Of a DNA stretch of 64,000 nucleotides, positions 1-12,629 are shown one piece after another. The stretch is from contig JALMLS010000304.1 in NCBI GenBank assembly GCA_038496445.1, positions 124,001 to 188,000 of the forward strand, written 5' to 3'. The stretch comes from Trichosphaerium sp. ATCC 40318 (taxonomy: Eukaryota; Discosea; Flabellinia; Trichosidae). Numbering within the stretch: position 1 is the stretch's first letter; each line of letters begins with the position of its first letter. Below the pieces are notes generated by a model. That model searched no databases, was not told the origin of the DNA, and saw only the letters and a list, made by a program, of their open reading frames with translations. A program made the position numbers and the translations under genes.

Positions 1-1574
1 GACAACTGTGAGTACAACAGCTTTTGAAAAAAAAAAGAAAAAAAAAATTGTACCAGGATATTTCGAGAATTATACAACCTACAGACCACATATCTATTGG
101 TGTGAGAAAAGGTGATCCCAATAATACCTATATACATACGTTAAGAACGGACAGTCGTTGAGAATTCGCGGAATAACAAAAACAAAAAACTGGACTTAAT
201 AAGGTTACAAGTAACATTTCAAAAAATTCGTTGTATGTACCTCTGGTGCTCTATAACAAAGTGTTTGTACTTCATAACTGTTGTAATACTGCGGCGCTTG
301 ATCTGTATTCATTGCATTACCAAAGTCAATGAGTTTTACGCAATCAAAAGATCCTGCTTCGTCTAATTTTACCAAAATATTCTCTGGCTTAATATCTGCA
401 TGTATAATACTCTAAAAAAAGTACAGATAAGTTCTTATTGTACAAGCACAGTTACTTTGAATAGACATACCTCAGATCGAAGCAGCTTTAGGGCACTCAA
501 TAATTGGGAAGTTACTTTCCTTATATCCGCAAAAACAAGGCTGAAACATAAGTTAGCGAGTTGTAAAGGTACCACGGTTCATTTTCTTACGATTTTGCGC
601 CAGTGTATTGCGCCAAATTGAATCTTCCGTATTCCAATACTATACAATAGTGGTTCCCTTCAAAAAATGCAGCATACGCATGTACCACGTGTCTACCAGA
701 GGGATCTGCTTCATTCAACTTGCGGATTGTATGATATTCCTAAAACAATTTGTAAATCACTTCAAATAGCACGTGTTTAAACTCCTTCTTTTAGGATATA
801 CAAACAAAAAAATACAATTTCATCAAGCAAACGCGCTGAATGTTTCTTTAAAAAAAATAGGTACAAGCACAACGTGCACCCCTTTTGATCTGAGAAACAT
901 TTCGTTCATTTTGGTTTTTTTTTTTTGACATTTTTTCGTGACACTTGGGCGTACCATTTGTCCAAACAAGGCGTGGTTTGGCTTATTATGTAGTATTTTA
1001 ATAGCGACAGGTCTAGATCCCGAAAAGGTGTCCTTGGCAGCAACAATCTTGCAAAAACTACCCTCCATTATTTCCGCACACACGATGTATCGCTGTTGTA
1101 ACGGAGCCATTACGCCACCTGGTTTAACAAGTCAGAACAGCTAGTGTGAAATAAAACAATACGTTAATTTACTAAACAAGTCTAACCTGCTGTAATCGCC
1201 ATAGCACCCTTCTTGGGACCACTAGGTATAGTGTAACCGCCTAACAAAATTAATTAATTGCTTTGACGCTCATTTTGTATTGATTGTATTTATAATCGCA
1301 TATATTTAACCGCATACGTACCTGCTCTGGCTTGTTTTAATTTATTTTCTATAAAGGCTTCTGGGTCTCCAATAGGCTTTGGTGCTGATGTCCTGAGCCA
1401 TTTGAAGAGAAAATATGCACCAGCAGTTGCGCGAGCTGTAATATTGCACTGACCATTCCTGTTGTTGACTATTGGTGCCACATGCTCGCCAAACGGGCGA
1501 AATGCTTCTGTGGCCTTTGGCACATATTGAATTTCGCGCGTAACGCTTTTTTCTGTTTCTACGCCAGCATTCAT
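1..1574 (-). CDS. DYRK-like CMGC protein kinase (3' end outside window)
   Basis: Ser/Thr (possibly dual-specificity) kinase assembled from at least six exons. A basic N-terminal stretch leads into the glycine loop (EIMEGSFCKIVAA) and the catalytic Lys in VAIKIL. Later exons give HADIKPENILVKL (catalytic loop), VKLIDFGNAM (DFG) and TLCYRAPEVLLG, then a segment with IDMWSVGCIILE. The APE-proximal YRAPE and the LIDFG context fit the DYRK/HIPK branch of CMGC. The activation loop carries SYEVQTLCYR where DYRKs usually have YxYIQSRFYR, so the Tyr pair is only partly conserved. I take the ATG at 1574 (MNAGVETEKS). The first intron begins GTACGTATG at 1321. The C-lobe runs off the left edge. The CMGC call is firm; the DYRK subfamily is likely. 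Confidence 0.85.
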
Positions 1575-1717
1575 CCCAATCACTACACTGCTGTCATAGC
1601 GCTAAACGCATATAGTTTGGTTGGACATTAAGTCACGAAATAACCAATTTGAAGGAACTTTTTTCTGTACTGGTACACTTTATTATTTACAAAAAATCGG
1701 GTTTGCGCAACGGCAGT

Positions 1718-4264
1718 TTACTGTGGTGGTGGAGGCGGTGGAGGAACAGCCTCAATGTCAAATTGTCCTGGTCTAGCACGACGTGGAGGGCGCTCCGCTT
1801 GATCTCTGACGCGTTGTTCACGTCCAACACGTCTCTTATTGCGTTTTGCGGTTCTTTCGCTTCTAGTTTCTTTTTTTTTCTTTGGCAGCGCTGTATGGAA
1901 TACAACGCTCTCCCAATCGTCAAAACAACGCTTTGCACTGCGTAGTGCTTTTTCAACTTTAGGACAATCTACAAAAAAGAAATATAAGCAAGAAATACTC
2001 CCTTTGTTATCAAAACAATGTCTAAGTACCCGAAACATCAACTTCTTTGATGTTAGGAAGATGCCTTAGTAGATTACTAAGACGCGTGACAGTCAATGGT
2101 ACAAATCCGATAACACCTTGTGTAACAGGTAAGCCATATTTCAAGGGTTTCAAAGAGACATACCTAGGTATTCTATCTTATCTAATGGCTCAAACCACTT
2201 CAAGTTCTTTGTCTCCCATACGCCACCCTAATGAAAGCATTAGAGTTATCGTTACAGATGCCACTTAATATTATTCGCTTACCTCAGGCTTATACCAGCC
2301 CTTCACACTCACAACCAGTCTTGTCAGTAGTTTTAAGTTCTGTATTACAGCTAGTGTTGATACATTACATTCTGGCAAGTTGAGGATTTCAAGTCGTTCT
2401 AGCTTTACTAGTTGACTCAAGAATCCAAAGTCTGGTACCAAGCATTTTTTGATAATAAGACTCTTGAGAAAAGCGCATCCACCAAGTAACGAGAAGAATT
2501 GTGGCGCTATTTTATTATCACGCCATTTACTAACTTTAAGAGACTTGATTGACTTTGGAATTGATAAAGCCGGTATAACACGTGCAGGTACGGCAGGTTC
2601 AGCTACTAAGAAAGGAATTAATAATAACAACAACAAATAATAAGCCAGAAAAAGTGTTAATCATTTGAGACTGACATCTGACGTCAGATGATGTCACTTC
2701 AAAAAAAAAAGAAGACATTCCAAAAAAAACAGAATGAAGAAAAAAGCTGAGAACCAAGGGCCCAATAGTACGCGTGATATTATAATATATACGCGTATAC
2801 AAACCTTATTGCGTTGGTTTAAAGCTGTTTAGGCCTTTTTCAAGGGTAGAATAAAATAATAAAAATAAAAAAACGCAAAGCTTACCACCACTTGTTGGTG
2901 TACACCATATTACTTCAAGATTAGTTAATGTTTTTGATATTTTATGCCACTCTGGAGAAGCCAGCTAAAAGTTCGAATTGTTAGTTAATTAAAGCGTATC
3001 ACTACATAAAACATTTAAAAGCAAAACTTACTTGAGGCAAACGTTTCACATGCAATACCATGTCGTTCAAATTTGTTAAGCTACTTAAGTATCCAACATT
3101 GAATCGTAGTCCAATTCTACACCTCAAAGAGCGTAGACGTGCATACATATGAAGGTGCTCTTGATCTTGATGAGCCAAAAGTACACCAGTCAAATTTTCC
3201 AAGTTGACAAGTTGTGTTGCTAGTTTAAAGAATCCAGTAGTGAATTCTGTTGCGCCTCTAATTATACAAAGATCAGTCAGTGTAGTTGGAAGAGAATTCA
3301 CAGGAGCGCTTGTAGTGTAACAGAAAGCCAGTTCCTAGGCGGGAAAAAATGTTAATTACTGGCTACAATAGAGTTCCAGGAACTAAAAAGAGAAAATGGA
3401 ACCAATAAAAATATTTTCCATAAATTTTTACAGTAAAGAGAATTTTAACGTCAGGGCGCCCAGGAGATAATTTTGACGAATAAAGAGGTTTTATAGTAAT
3501 TACCTTGATTTTTAAGTTCTTCATCCATGTGTAATCTGTCATATTGGAGTAAAGGACAAGAGAATTGAGCTTATTGAGATATCCCAAAAACTTTAATGAG
3601 CATTCACCCCAACATGTTTCAAAACGGTATCTTCCTGTTCGTTTCATAGATGGTGTTTGCCAACGCATGAGATGAAGACGTTGAAGTGTATCACTATTAC
3701 ACACAAAGAGTTAGTCCAAAAATTACTAACCGTATTTTTAAAATAGCCTAGCATGTCCGCACAAGCGATGATATCATGATCTAACGCTTTTTATGGCAAT
3801 AAATCACCACAGTACAGAAAAAAGTTTTGTAATTTTTCATGCTTCACATTTTTCATTGAGCGTACCGTTGTAAGAATGCGTCAATATCAAACGGTGTTAT
3901 ACGACGTTGTGTATCGAGTGATTGTACTTGGGGGAACCATTCCATAATATCTGGTTGTAGTTCAGTGTAGGAGTTTATAATTGGTCGTACCTTGCATTGT
4001 GGCCTGGCGTTTGCAATAAAGAGAACGAACGAGTGGTGTAAATATCATTTTAAACCGCTGGCATACGAGGCGCATTATAAATGCTGAGGCACCATGGGAA
4101 GGAAGTAGGGACAACATATCTCGTGGTAGAGTCATCATAGGGCCAGGCTGTAATTAATTAGATAAAATATCACATTACAAGCCAGCTACCTCGCCATCTG
4201 TCCTACGACGCTTGACTGCGGGAGTTGTCGCTCGAGAATTACTGGTCCTCCTTTTACGGCTCAT
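1718..4264 (-). CDS. F-box / leucine-rich-repeat protein
   Basis: Probable substrate receptor of an SCF ubiquitin ligase. The first exon starts MSRKRRTSNSRATTP (ATG at 4264). After a short intron comes an F-box-like segment (LPRDMLSLLPSHGASAFIMR, then LVCQRFKMI). Exons at about 3505-3690, 3030-3334, 2885-2965, 2271-2600, 2165-2250 and 2050-2115 encode irregular LRR units such as LVKLERLEILNLPECNV and LTNLNDMVLHVKRLP. The last exon is highly basic (KKKKETRSERTAKRNKRR) and ends in a run of eight prolines shortly before the stop at 1718. The basic tail and polyproline are unusual for an F-box protein and could be a nuclear signal plus a profilin/SH3 ligand. Exon joins near 3730-4010 are not fully resolved. 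Confidence 0.7.
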
Positions 4265-4519
4265 GTTATCTACAAACTTCAATCTCTAAAGCATTAATAC
4301 GTATGTTGCTCCCTTCACCTCGAGCAATTCAACCAACAAGACTCCCGTAGACAAAATTCAAAGTATTTTTCTTCGCACTTACGGTAAACCGAAAAAAAAG
4401 CCCCAAGGCGTATTGCCCTACCATTTATAACTCCTGTAGCTCTATCTGGAGGAGTAACAACAAAAAAAACGAAACATTTTCTTTTTCTCACTTTTATTCA
4501 TTTTTCACAACGTGATAAG

Positions 4520-7500
4520 TTACGCTGAACTCATCTCCTTGAATCTTTTATACATAACGAGAACGTTTTCTTCTGAAACGTAACCGTTAAGCGCTAACGA
4601 AGCGCATTCTTCTTGAACCAAATCTCTCAATAATTCTGCATCCATTTTACCGCGTAAATACTTCTCGATTATAGAATACACAGCATCAGATTTAATACCC
4701 TTTCCGCTCACTAAAAACAATAAGGGTCAGTACAAAAAAAACCCACGTGGCCTAAGAAGTTCAAAGGAGGAAAAAAACGTGTACCTGCTTGAAGTTTTAA
4801 TCTATTTCTGAATCGTGATAACTCATTGTTTCCTTTGGCTTTAACAGCAGCTAACGCCTGAGAAGGACATTGTTGTGCTAATTTCTCAACTATATCCTCC
4901 TTTTGTATACAACCGCTTGTACTTACATTATTAGACTAATAACATATTGTCAGTATGAAACATTACTAAGATATCAAGATGACTACTGACCTTGCACATT
5001 GTCTTCAAGTCGCTTACTGATAATGCTCGCAAATTATATGTAAGCATGCGCATTTGCTCCTGTGTTATTGAAGACGAGTAAACCTTTGGCGCGCTTGCAG
5101 ACCGAACGGATCTATTACCAAGACTTGAGCAAAAGTGTTAGTGTCACATCTTTAACAGAAAAAAAACGTACTCTACACTCGCAGTACTCTTGCGTGTTCC
5201 GTAACCGCTTGGCACATACGCAGGACGCTGAGGTGCACCATATCCTTGCGTAGGGAACGCAGGCCTTCCTTGAGGCACTTGTTGAGGCGGTACTTGCTGT
5301 CGTGGCACATAAGGTCGCCCAAAGTTTCCTTGATAAGCAGGTGTTGTTGGAGCGCTATAAGGTCTAGCAAATGACGGCGTATGTGGTTGTCCATACGCTG
5401 GTTTTTGCGCATATCCTCCCCTAGCATATTGATTTGCTGCTGGCCTAGCAAAGCTAGGTTTATATCTTTGATTTGCTACAAAAACTATTAGCCACAGTTG
5501 GGGAGAACGAAAAAATACAGTTTCAGTGATTTTGTGATCCCAAAAAGAAAGGAAAAGATGTACGTACCAGGTGGAACGCGAGAAGATCGTGATGGTTTTG
5601 GATTGTGATTGTGATTGTTCTTAGTATTACCGCTAATACCGCTTGCACCTTGTGATCTACAAAAAGGCCAAAATAAACAAACTTGATTGACTTATTAGGT
5701 TTCCGTACTTATTAACCAAACTATCAACATATTCTGGTTTTTGAACCAACAAATAATGATAGACCTTAGTTAAATCATCATCCTGTGTAGACTCACTGAC
5801 TTCATGTCCAAGGATTTGTTTCTGTTGAGATACAGATAGGTTTTTCATAACTGATGAAACAGCAACGCGAACAAGTTTATCAAATCTATAAACAACCTGG
5901 AGAGAAAATCAACAGACAACAGGCGAAAAAAAAAATGCAAACAAGAAATCTACAACAAACCAGAAAAAAACCGGTACCTCACGAGCAAGAGGTCTTCGTT
6001 GTGGTGTGAGATTCACACAGGGTAATACAATAGTCGAAGACTATATAGAGTAAGAACAGAGTAGCCATAACAAAAATGAGGATGGGATATCCGGTCGTAC
6101 TTGAAAATGAGCTGGTAGAGATACAGATTGACGCATTTGGTCGTAGTGTGGTAGTTTTAGCTCGAAAAGTTCGTATATTACAAGTCCCAAACTATAAATA
6201 TCAGCTGAATAGTCATATGACTGTCCTCGCTTTACTTCAGGGGCCATCCTAAATTTTGGGGTGAGAATAAGGTCACGAAAACTTCGTTAAGATTTTCTTG
6301 TTAGTTTCAAAAGAATAAGGGTAACAAAAAGAAATATTAAATACTCGATGACTCTCGTGTTTATCTTACCATAAAGGTGTACCACTGTTTTGTGTATGCA
6401 TCAAGTGCGCTGCACGCTGTTGTGTATGTCCACCAATGAGTTTTGCAGTTCCAAAATCAGTATATTTACATGAAAGATCGTTTGATACTAGAATATTCAT
6501 TGACTTTACGTCTCTGTGTATAACTCCATTACTATGAATATGTGCTAATCCTAATGCACAATGACGTCCCATACGCATACGTTGTAACACGCTTAGTTTT
6601 TGTTTATTTCTTGTAGAAGAGGTTAGTCAATAGTCCATTTTTAAAGCAAAAGAAAAATTATACATACTTGTGTATTAAATCATATAAACTGCCATTTGGC
6701 ATATACTCCATAACAATTGACAGATATTTACCCGTACAGTACCCATATACATCGACAACATATGGGTTCTTTGTACGCCTATGAATAAGCCATTAAAACA
6801 AGAACTAACGGGAGTAAAAAAACAAAACAAAAAAAAAACAAACGGAAGGCAAAATAACATTAAAAAAACATTGCTTGTTGTTGTGTACCTCATGAGGTTT
6901 ATTTCTTTCTTCCACTCCACAAAAGAATTTTGAAACGCCATTTCTATGTCCTTTATAACAACAGTCTCTTTAAAACCAGTACAATGTCCTTTAAACACAA
7001 CACCATAACTTCCTTTTGCTAAATGTGGCCATTCTCGCTTTAAATCACGCTCTTGAAATTGTATTAATGCTGGAGGTGGCCCATTACTTTGTGCTCTATT
7101 TTGTGCTGGTGACTGCATCTTCTGAGAGGCGTGACTAGGCGCAGGACGTGGCGCTGGTTTATTAAATGACGGTCTACCGCCTAATAAAAGTTTAGTGAAG
7201 TGCTGTACAGTACACGCTGCATTTTTTGGGTCATTTTGTTTGTATCGGGTAAATACATACCCAACATATCATCTACGGATGGTGTTGTACGGATTGGAGG
7301 GCTTCCTCTTGGTTTTGCAAAACTGTAGTCAACTGGTTCTGCTTTTAATCGTTGTGTACCTAGACGTACATTAACAACGTATATGTATTAACTTCAAGAC
7401 GCTTACGAGGATCAAAATCAATAGCAGTTAACCCAATTTTTATATCACTTCGTAGTGTACCTACTAGCTTATACCAAGCAATCTAGATGAAGATTAAACG

Positions 7501-8022
7501 TCCATTCACGAAGTCAATTCCACAGCCTGTAAATTTACGAATACTAATGGTGGAGGCTACTAGCAACAAAAATAGTACTTACCAACTCCACTCCGCGCTG
7601 TAAGGAGGAAAAAGAAACCTCAACAGAACCAATCGTTGAAGGAACTGCTGAGTGCTCAAAATCAACGACCTCGAATAGCAAACGCTCTTTTGTGGCGTCT
7701 GAAACGTTAAATTCGAGTGTTTTGTGCCATTTAACATCAGTTGATTTGCGTTTTTCGACTAAAGCAGCCGGCGGAAACACCTTGAATTCCTGATGGCCCA
7801 CTGATACAATACAGCCAGGATCGTTATATCCTATAAAGCGACGTTACAAATTTTTAGCCGCCAAAAGTAGCATTACCGATCGAATTTATAGGCTCTAGGT
7901 GCCTGCCTTCTATCAGCACGACTTGCAGCCTGCCCATGTTTGTTTTTTTCACATTGGTTTTTTGAATTGTCAAATAGGTTCTTGATGTGTTGTATTCGCA
8001 ACGTTGTTTGTTGAGGCATCAT
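4520..8022 (-). CDS. C2 domain - TKL protein kinase with prion-like tail and SAP-like C-terminus
   Basis: Large multi-exon kinase. The start chosen is the ATG pair at 8022 (MMPQQTTLRI). The N-terminus fits a C2 domain: TTLRIQHIKNLF, then NDPGCIVSVGHQEFKV, WHKTLEFNV and LLFEVVDFEH. A Pro-rich linker leads to a TKL kinase domain: AKGSYGVVFKGHC (glycine loop), ETVVIKDIEM (Lys), VIHRDVKSMNILV (HRD), YTDFGTAKLIG (DFG), GTPLW-APEVKRG and SADIYSLGLVIYEL. Next is a Tyr/Gln/Pro/Gly-rich low-complexity stretch (about 5180-5460), then LRALSVSDLKTMC followed by GCIQKEDIVEKLAQ, which resembles a SAP fold, and an acidic helical end. It lies head to head with the SH2 gene, 234 bp to the nearest upstream plus-strand ATG (8257). 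Kinase confidence is high; C2 is good; SAP is tentative. Confidence 0.85.
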
Positions 8023-8256
8023 GTAGGCAGTTGTATAAAGAGCACATGTCAAGAAATGTATGTACAAATCAGTTTGTACACAAGTTTTATACTCATCATA
8101 AACACGTTTATTTACCTGTTGCAGTATAGTGCGTAGTTGTAGTAAATTGGCAAACAGCACAAAACAAAAGGCAGTCAAAGCCTGTAAAGTTCAGTGATTT
8201 TATTTTATCTGTTAAATCAAGCTGCAACTGGTGGTTGTTGTTATAAAGATATATAA
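8023..8256. promoter_or_regulatory. Divergent spacer between TKL kinase and plus-strand genes
   Basis: Sequence between the minus-strand ATG (8022) and the first plus-strand ATG candidate (8257). It must hold the kinase promoter and that of whatever starts at 8257. The reading frames here look like chance translations. No clear TATA-like or initiator element stands out. Confidence 0.35.
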
Positions 8257-8690
8257 ATGACTTCGCCGTACGATCCGGTTGACAAGCCAAGAGATGCGGT
8301 ACAAAGAGCTCAAGAGAATTGGGATAAATACTTTGGCTCAAAGGTTAGTACGCTACTACCACAAGGCTTTGCATGCCTCCCAATCCGCTAAATGCTAAAT
8401 ACTAAGTATTGAGTATTTCTTTTACTAAAACACCGCTGAAACGATACTTTACATGCGTGTATTCACAAAGCGTAGGATAAAATAAATTTTGACACACTTT
8501 ACGCAAAATTCAAATACGTCAAAAAATGCCATCGCAGCGATTTACAATATCTATTGGGTACGCAACGGTTGTTGTTTGCGCACTCCTGACCACTTACAGA
8601 TTTCAACAATACAAAAATGGTAACCAAGCAGTCGTGGGTATCTGCTATGGTAAGATTCGGACCCTCGAGATCATTTGCACGTAATGTACG
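8257..8690 (+). CDS. Possible small gene (weak)
   Basis: ATG at 8257 opens MTSPYDPVDKPRDAVQRAQE and continues to FGSK, just before a GTTAGTACG donor. This can splice to RFTISI ahead of a GTACGC donor at about 8556, then, after a TTACAG acceptor, to FQQYKNGNQAVVGICYG. The result would be a protein of about 55-60 residues. The composition is protein-like, but the last exon overlaps, in another frame, the exon I assign to the SH2 gene (MVTKQSWVSAM). Both readings cannot easily be true in one transcript. No family recognised. Confidence 0.3.
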
Positions 8691-11600
8691 AAAAAATACT
8701 TCAGTTCGGTTTAGATTTCATTAACTGGGTTTAGGTTAAAACCATAATGTCTATGAAAGGTTTCTACGGGTACACAAGTTGTTTCGTAAAAAACGTTTTT
8801 TGGCTAGTCGCTGTGTACGCCATCAATCAGCTCACAGACACGTCCTAGATACATATCACCTCCTCACTCTGCAAAATTACTTAAGAGCAGCGGTAAACGC
8901 GGACAGTACATTGTCAGGTATGCTCAACGCGTAACGATACAATTTACAATCTATTTACCCGGTCATTTGATAATTTCTCTTAAAACAAAACACGGAGTTC
9001 TTCTTTTGCATTTAAATAAATCGTCTAACAACGCCTAGACTCAACATCCGAAGACCTCACAAAATACATGTTGATTACCTTGATAAAAGAAGCGAAGATA
9101 TAAGAACCTTGGACGTATATAAACGCAAGGATGGTACGTTTTTTTCTTTACGGTTTTTGGTTTCGATTTATTGTTTTTTGCTAAAAAAGGCTTCTATGGC
9201 AATTGTTGTGATAGATTAAAGATATATTGTTTACTAATGACTAGGTTATGGTTACTTGTTAAAGGACAAGACGTTTAGAACTGAAAGAGAATTAAACATG
9301 TTGATACAAGCTTGCAACTTTCTACAAGACCCTTACGCGTCATCGCACTCACGATTAGCATTCTTTCATGGTGATATAAGCTCTCAACAAGCAGAAAAGC
9401 TTCTTTCTAAGGAAGGAAACCCTGGTTCTTATTTAGTTAGGTTCTCTTCATCTAGCACAACGTCATTAGCATTGACCTATTTGGTACACAGCCTTTTTCC
9501 TAAATTGCTTTTGTGTCGAACAAAATATCAGCTCTCCTCTTGTTTGAACCACTTTTCGTATCTTTTAGATAAATATTGTTTTCTTACTTTTTTGCCAAAA
9601 ATAAAGGATCTTCACAATAACATATGTCACGTAAAGATTGAAGTGGATAATGGAGTGTACACAGTAAGTGGTGCTCCATATTCAGACTTAACAGCGATGT
9701 TATCTTCAAACCCAACAGCCCAAAAAACATTTGTACAGGTACATGTCAGTAAAACGAAAAAAAAAACCTCTTGTTTGCAACGTTTTTTTACTATTCAGTT
9801 GGATTTCAATAATCGTCTCTGATTGCTTGTATAGCCCCTCTTTACAAAACAAAGGCATTTGATTGTTAATACAAGGAGAAGTAAACGCAGAGATAGTACA
9901 AAAAGACCAACAAAGTCTGGTGATTTTACAAATAATCTAAGAGAGAAATCTACAAGTCGATCTAATGTACGACTAGCTCTAGATGATGTATGAACCCACA
10001 ATTTTTTTTTCAATATCTAGAAGCAAATAACTTAACTTTGTAGCAACCATTTCTTGCGCCAGTTGAGCTTCCTTCTCCTCTTGGAAAACCAAAGACAAGA
10101 CCTCTTCAAAAGCGTTCATCACCACCATCACCTAAGCCATCCGCTGAGTCTATGGATCTAGCTGACTATGGTCGATTTCCAGAGCATAAAATGCAGTCAC
10201 CAAAGAGTTTTGGTGGTAGTGATGCGTTCGAGCAATCTAGTGGCTCAAGCAGTAAGCTTTTCTTTGACGTTTGGTTTTGTAGTTATTAATCGTACTCAGG
10301 TATGTTTACTACTCCTAAAGAAGCGCCTGAGATGACATCACAAAACCCACCATATGCATCAGTACCTCCTGTAGGTTGGAACCCTAGAGGAGGAAGTACA
10401 TCTGACTTGTTCGCATACACATCAGATGCTTCAGATGAGCCAAATTGTCTAGATGCGGATTTTAGTCCGCATGTTCATCGTAGTGATAGAGCCAACACTA
10501 GAGGTTCGATGAGAGAATCTGTATCTAATTCATCTTCCTTATCATCACGTTCTCCAAGAGAAAGGTACGAGACACATGTTTTTATCATTAAAACCAAGAA
10601 CGGTGTACTTTATTAAACCTCACTGTTGATTTTTTGTCAATTGGTAATATCACGTGTTCGTCATGTGATTTATGTACTGAGATGAACTAATATTTTATTA
10701 GGAGATTTGATCTACGAGGAAGTGCTACTAAAGTCATTAGACCAATGAGCAGAGAGTCATTACATAACGGTGGTTTACATAGCGGTAGTGTTACTAAGAA
10801 ATCATCGTCTTCTACTTCTTTTGGTGGTATCACCGGCGCTCAAAGTGATGTTTCTGATAGTAGTGAGACTGAAGAAGAGCTTATTAAGCGTCCAAGAAAG
10901 GTAAGATTTAGAGAAAAAAAGGTTAACTGATATTTATTTTATGTTTTAGAAAGAGAAGCGACAAGTCGGTGAAGCATCGTCTGATTCTGAAATGCCTGTT
11001 CATTTTACATCATCGAAAAAGTTTTCTAGTAATGTCAAGCCATCTGGTAGTAAAAGTCATGTGTTTCCAGAGTCTGAGGATGATACAGTGGTACATAGCC
11101 GATTCCGATAAAAAACCCCCAAAAAAAAAGTCAACGCGAGGTTTTTTGCTTGTGTCTATTGCCACGAGCACAAAGATTCTTATTTTTTCTATTATTATGA
11201 TTCTTTGGTGATTTACTTATGTTTTAAATTAGCCTTATAACTTGGTTGGCGCAAGAACGCCTCAGTTTAGTTATAGAGTAAAAGAAACAGTTGATTCAGA
11301 TGAGACATATTCAGAACGATCTTCTGAGAGTGGTGTTTTATCAGTTCCTGCTGATATACTCCCATTTATGCAAGCACTTGGGCCTAAGGAACTAGAAAAG
11401 ATTGATAGCGTATTAATAGATATGTACGTTCTTATTTTTTTGGTTTTTTTGTAAGAAAGGCACTCGGCTTTTTTTTTTTGGTAAACTTTTTTTCAACATC
11501 AGTTCAATGTGTTACACATGGCACTATAACTTTTCTTTTGCTCTGTGCCAGTTGTGAAAGAAAATTTAAAGTGCTGTGTATGTGATCACGATCAGTATGG

Positions 11601-11807
11601 TTTCAAAAGTACTGTCTGTGTTGTTCGACATTTTGTTTTTTTTTCTTCTTCTTTTTTTGTGAAATTCAAGTGAGATTTTATTTTGTTTGGTTTTTTGCTC
11701 ATTTTCTGGTTTCTAGGCTTGGTTTAGACATGGTAAAGCTAAGAAGCTTTTTACGTGCTGTACATAAAGTTCAAACAAAACAGCTCAGAAAACGTGGAGA
11801 CACGTAA
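8617..11807 (+). CDS. SH2-domain protein
   Basis: Nine or so exons. The start is uncertain; ATG at 8617 (MVTKQSWVSAMVRFGPSRSF) keeps frame through the next joins. The SH2 domain is at about 9240-9740: LAFFHGDISSQQAEKLL, then PGSYLVRFSSSS with the phosphotyrosine-binding Arg (FLVRFS-type), LALTYL, and, after an intron, VKIEVDNGVYTV. The motif style (FHGDIS...SYLVRFS) is closest to Dictyostelium SHK kinases, but there is no kinase domain here. A long Ser/Pro/Thr-rich acidic region follows, with many RSPRE/SSxSxS stretches. The C-terminal helical segment is LPFMQALGPKELEKIDSVLI, then MVKLRSFLRAVHKVQ, ending TAA at 11807. Probably an adaptor reading phosphotyrosine. The neighbouring divergent gene is a TKL kinase. 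Confidence 0.8.
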
Positions 11808-12629
11808 AATGTCACAAACAAGAGCTTTAGTAACCTTGTGTAAAATATATAAACCATGTAAATTTCTAGAAATGGTGTCGCATGGATTCTCGTATCAACA
11901 AAGGAGGTAGTGAAAGAAGCAACTAGATTTCTTCTGTTTGCGTTAGTTTTGTTTATGCCACCTTGCTTGTTTTGATGCGAACACAACTTTAGCTTCTATC
12001 ATGCCACATCTTTAGTATTAAACTATTTCAATGGTTCTGGGTGTTAGGAATGAGGATAAAGTCCAGGTTACACAAATTCGAAGCGGGGAAAAGCGGATTT
12101 CATTGTGTTCGCTTTGCTGTCTTTCGCGATCCTTGATGGTTTATATTGATACCCTGCCTTCTTAGATCCATAATTAAGCTGCCTGGATGGAGCTGTAAAA
12201 CTTTGGGAAATCAACGAGCTTGTCCTGTTGCACAGCAGTAAGTGGTGTGTACTAACTACAGCATATATCTACGTTTATCTAAAGATGACATACTTCCGCG
12301 GATGACCTGCCTTTTTTGCTGTTTGATAAGGGAGAAATACGGTAATTATACGATTGTACACAATTGTTTATTGTGTGTAAAGGACGTACTTCGTAAAATG
12401 AACTTGTTTTTGTTGAAGGAAATTTCGAGTTTGTTTTGAATTGGTAGAAAATCGGAACAATTTTTTTTGGGTTGGGATTACACTTGAACATTGTACACAT
12501 CATTTTATATGATCGTAGGACCTTACCAAGCACCAAGTACTGCGAGGATGTCGACAAAAAAAGCAGCTTGTGTTCTTGCAAGACATTTTTATTGCTTTGA
12601 AGCAGTTGATACGAAAGAGTGGTAACCTA
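11808..12629. other. Intergenic, no gene recognised
   Basis: 3' flank of the SH2 gene. AT-rich with several T runs; only short frames with no protein-like continuity on either strand. Confidence 0.5.

Noticed and set aside
1687-1956. Alternative minus frame over the basic/polyproline exon
   Set aside because: The frame ending in the eight-Pro run joins in phase with the upstream LRR exon; this one does not.
8108-8341. 77-codon minus-strand frame upstream of the kinase ATG
   Set aside because: No splice context and low protein-like character; it lies in the divergent spacer and overlaps the plus-strand 8257 exon.
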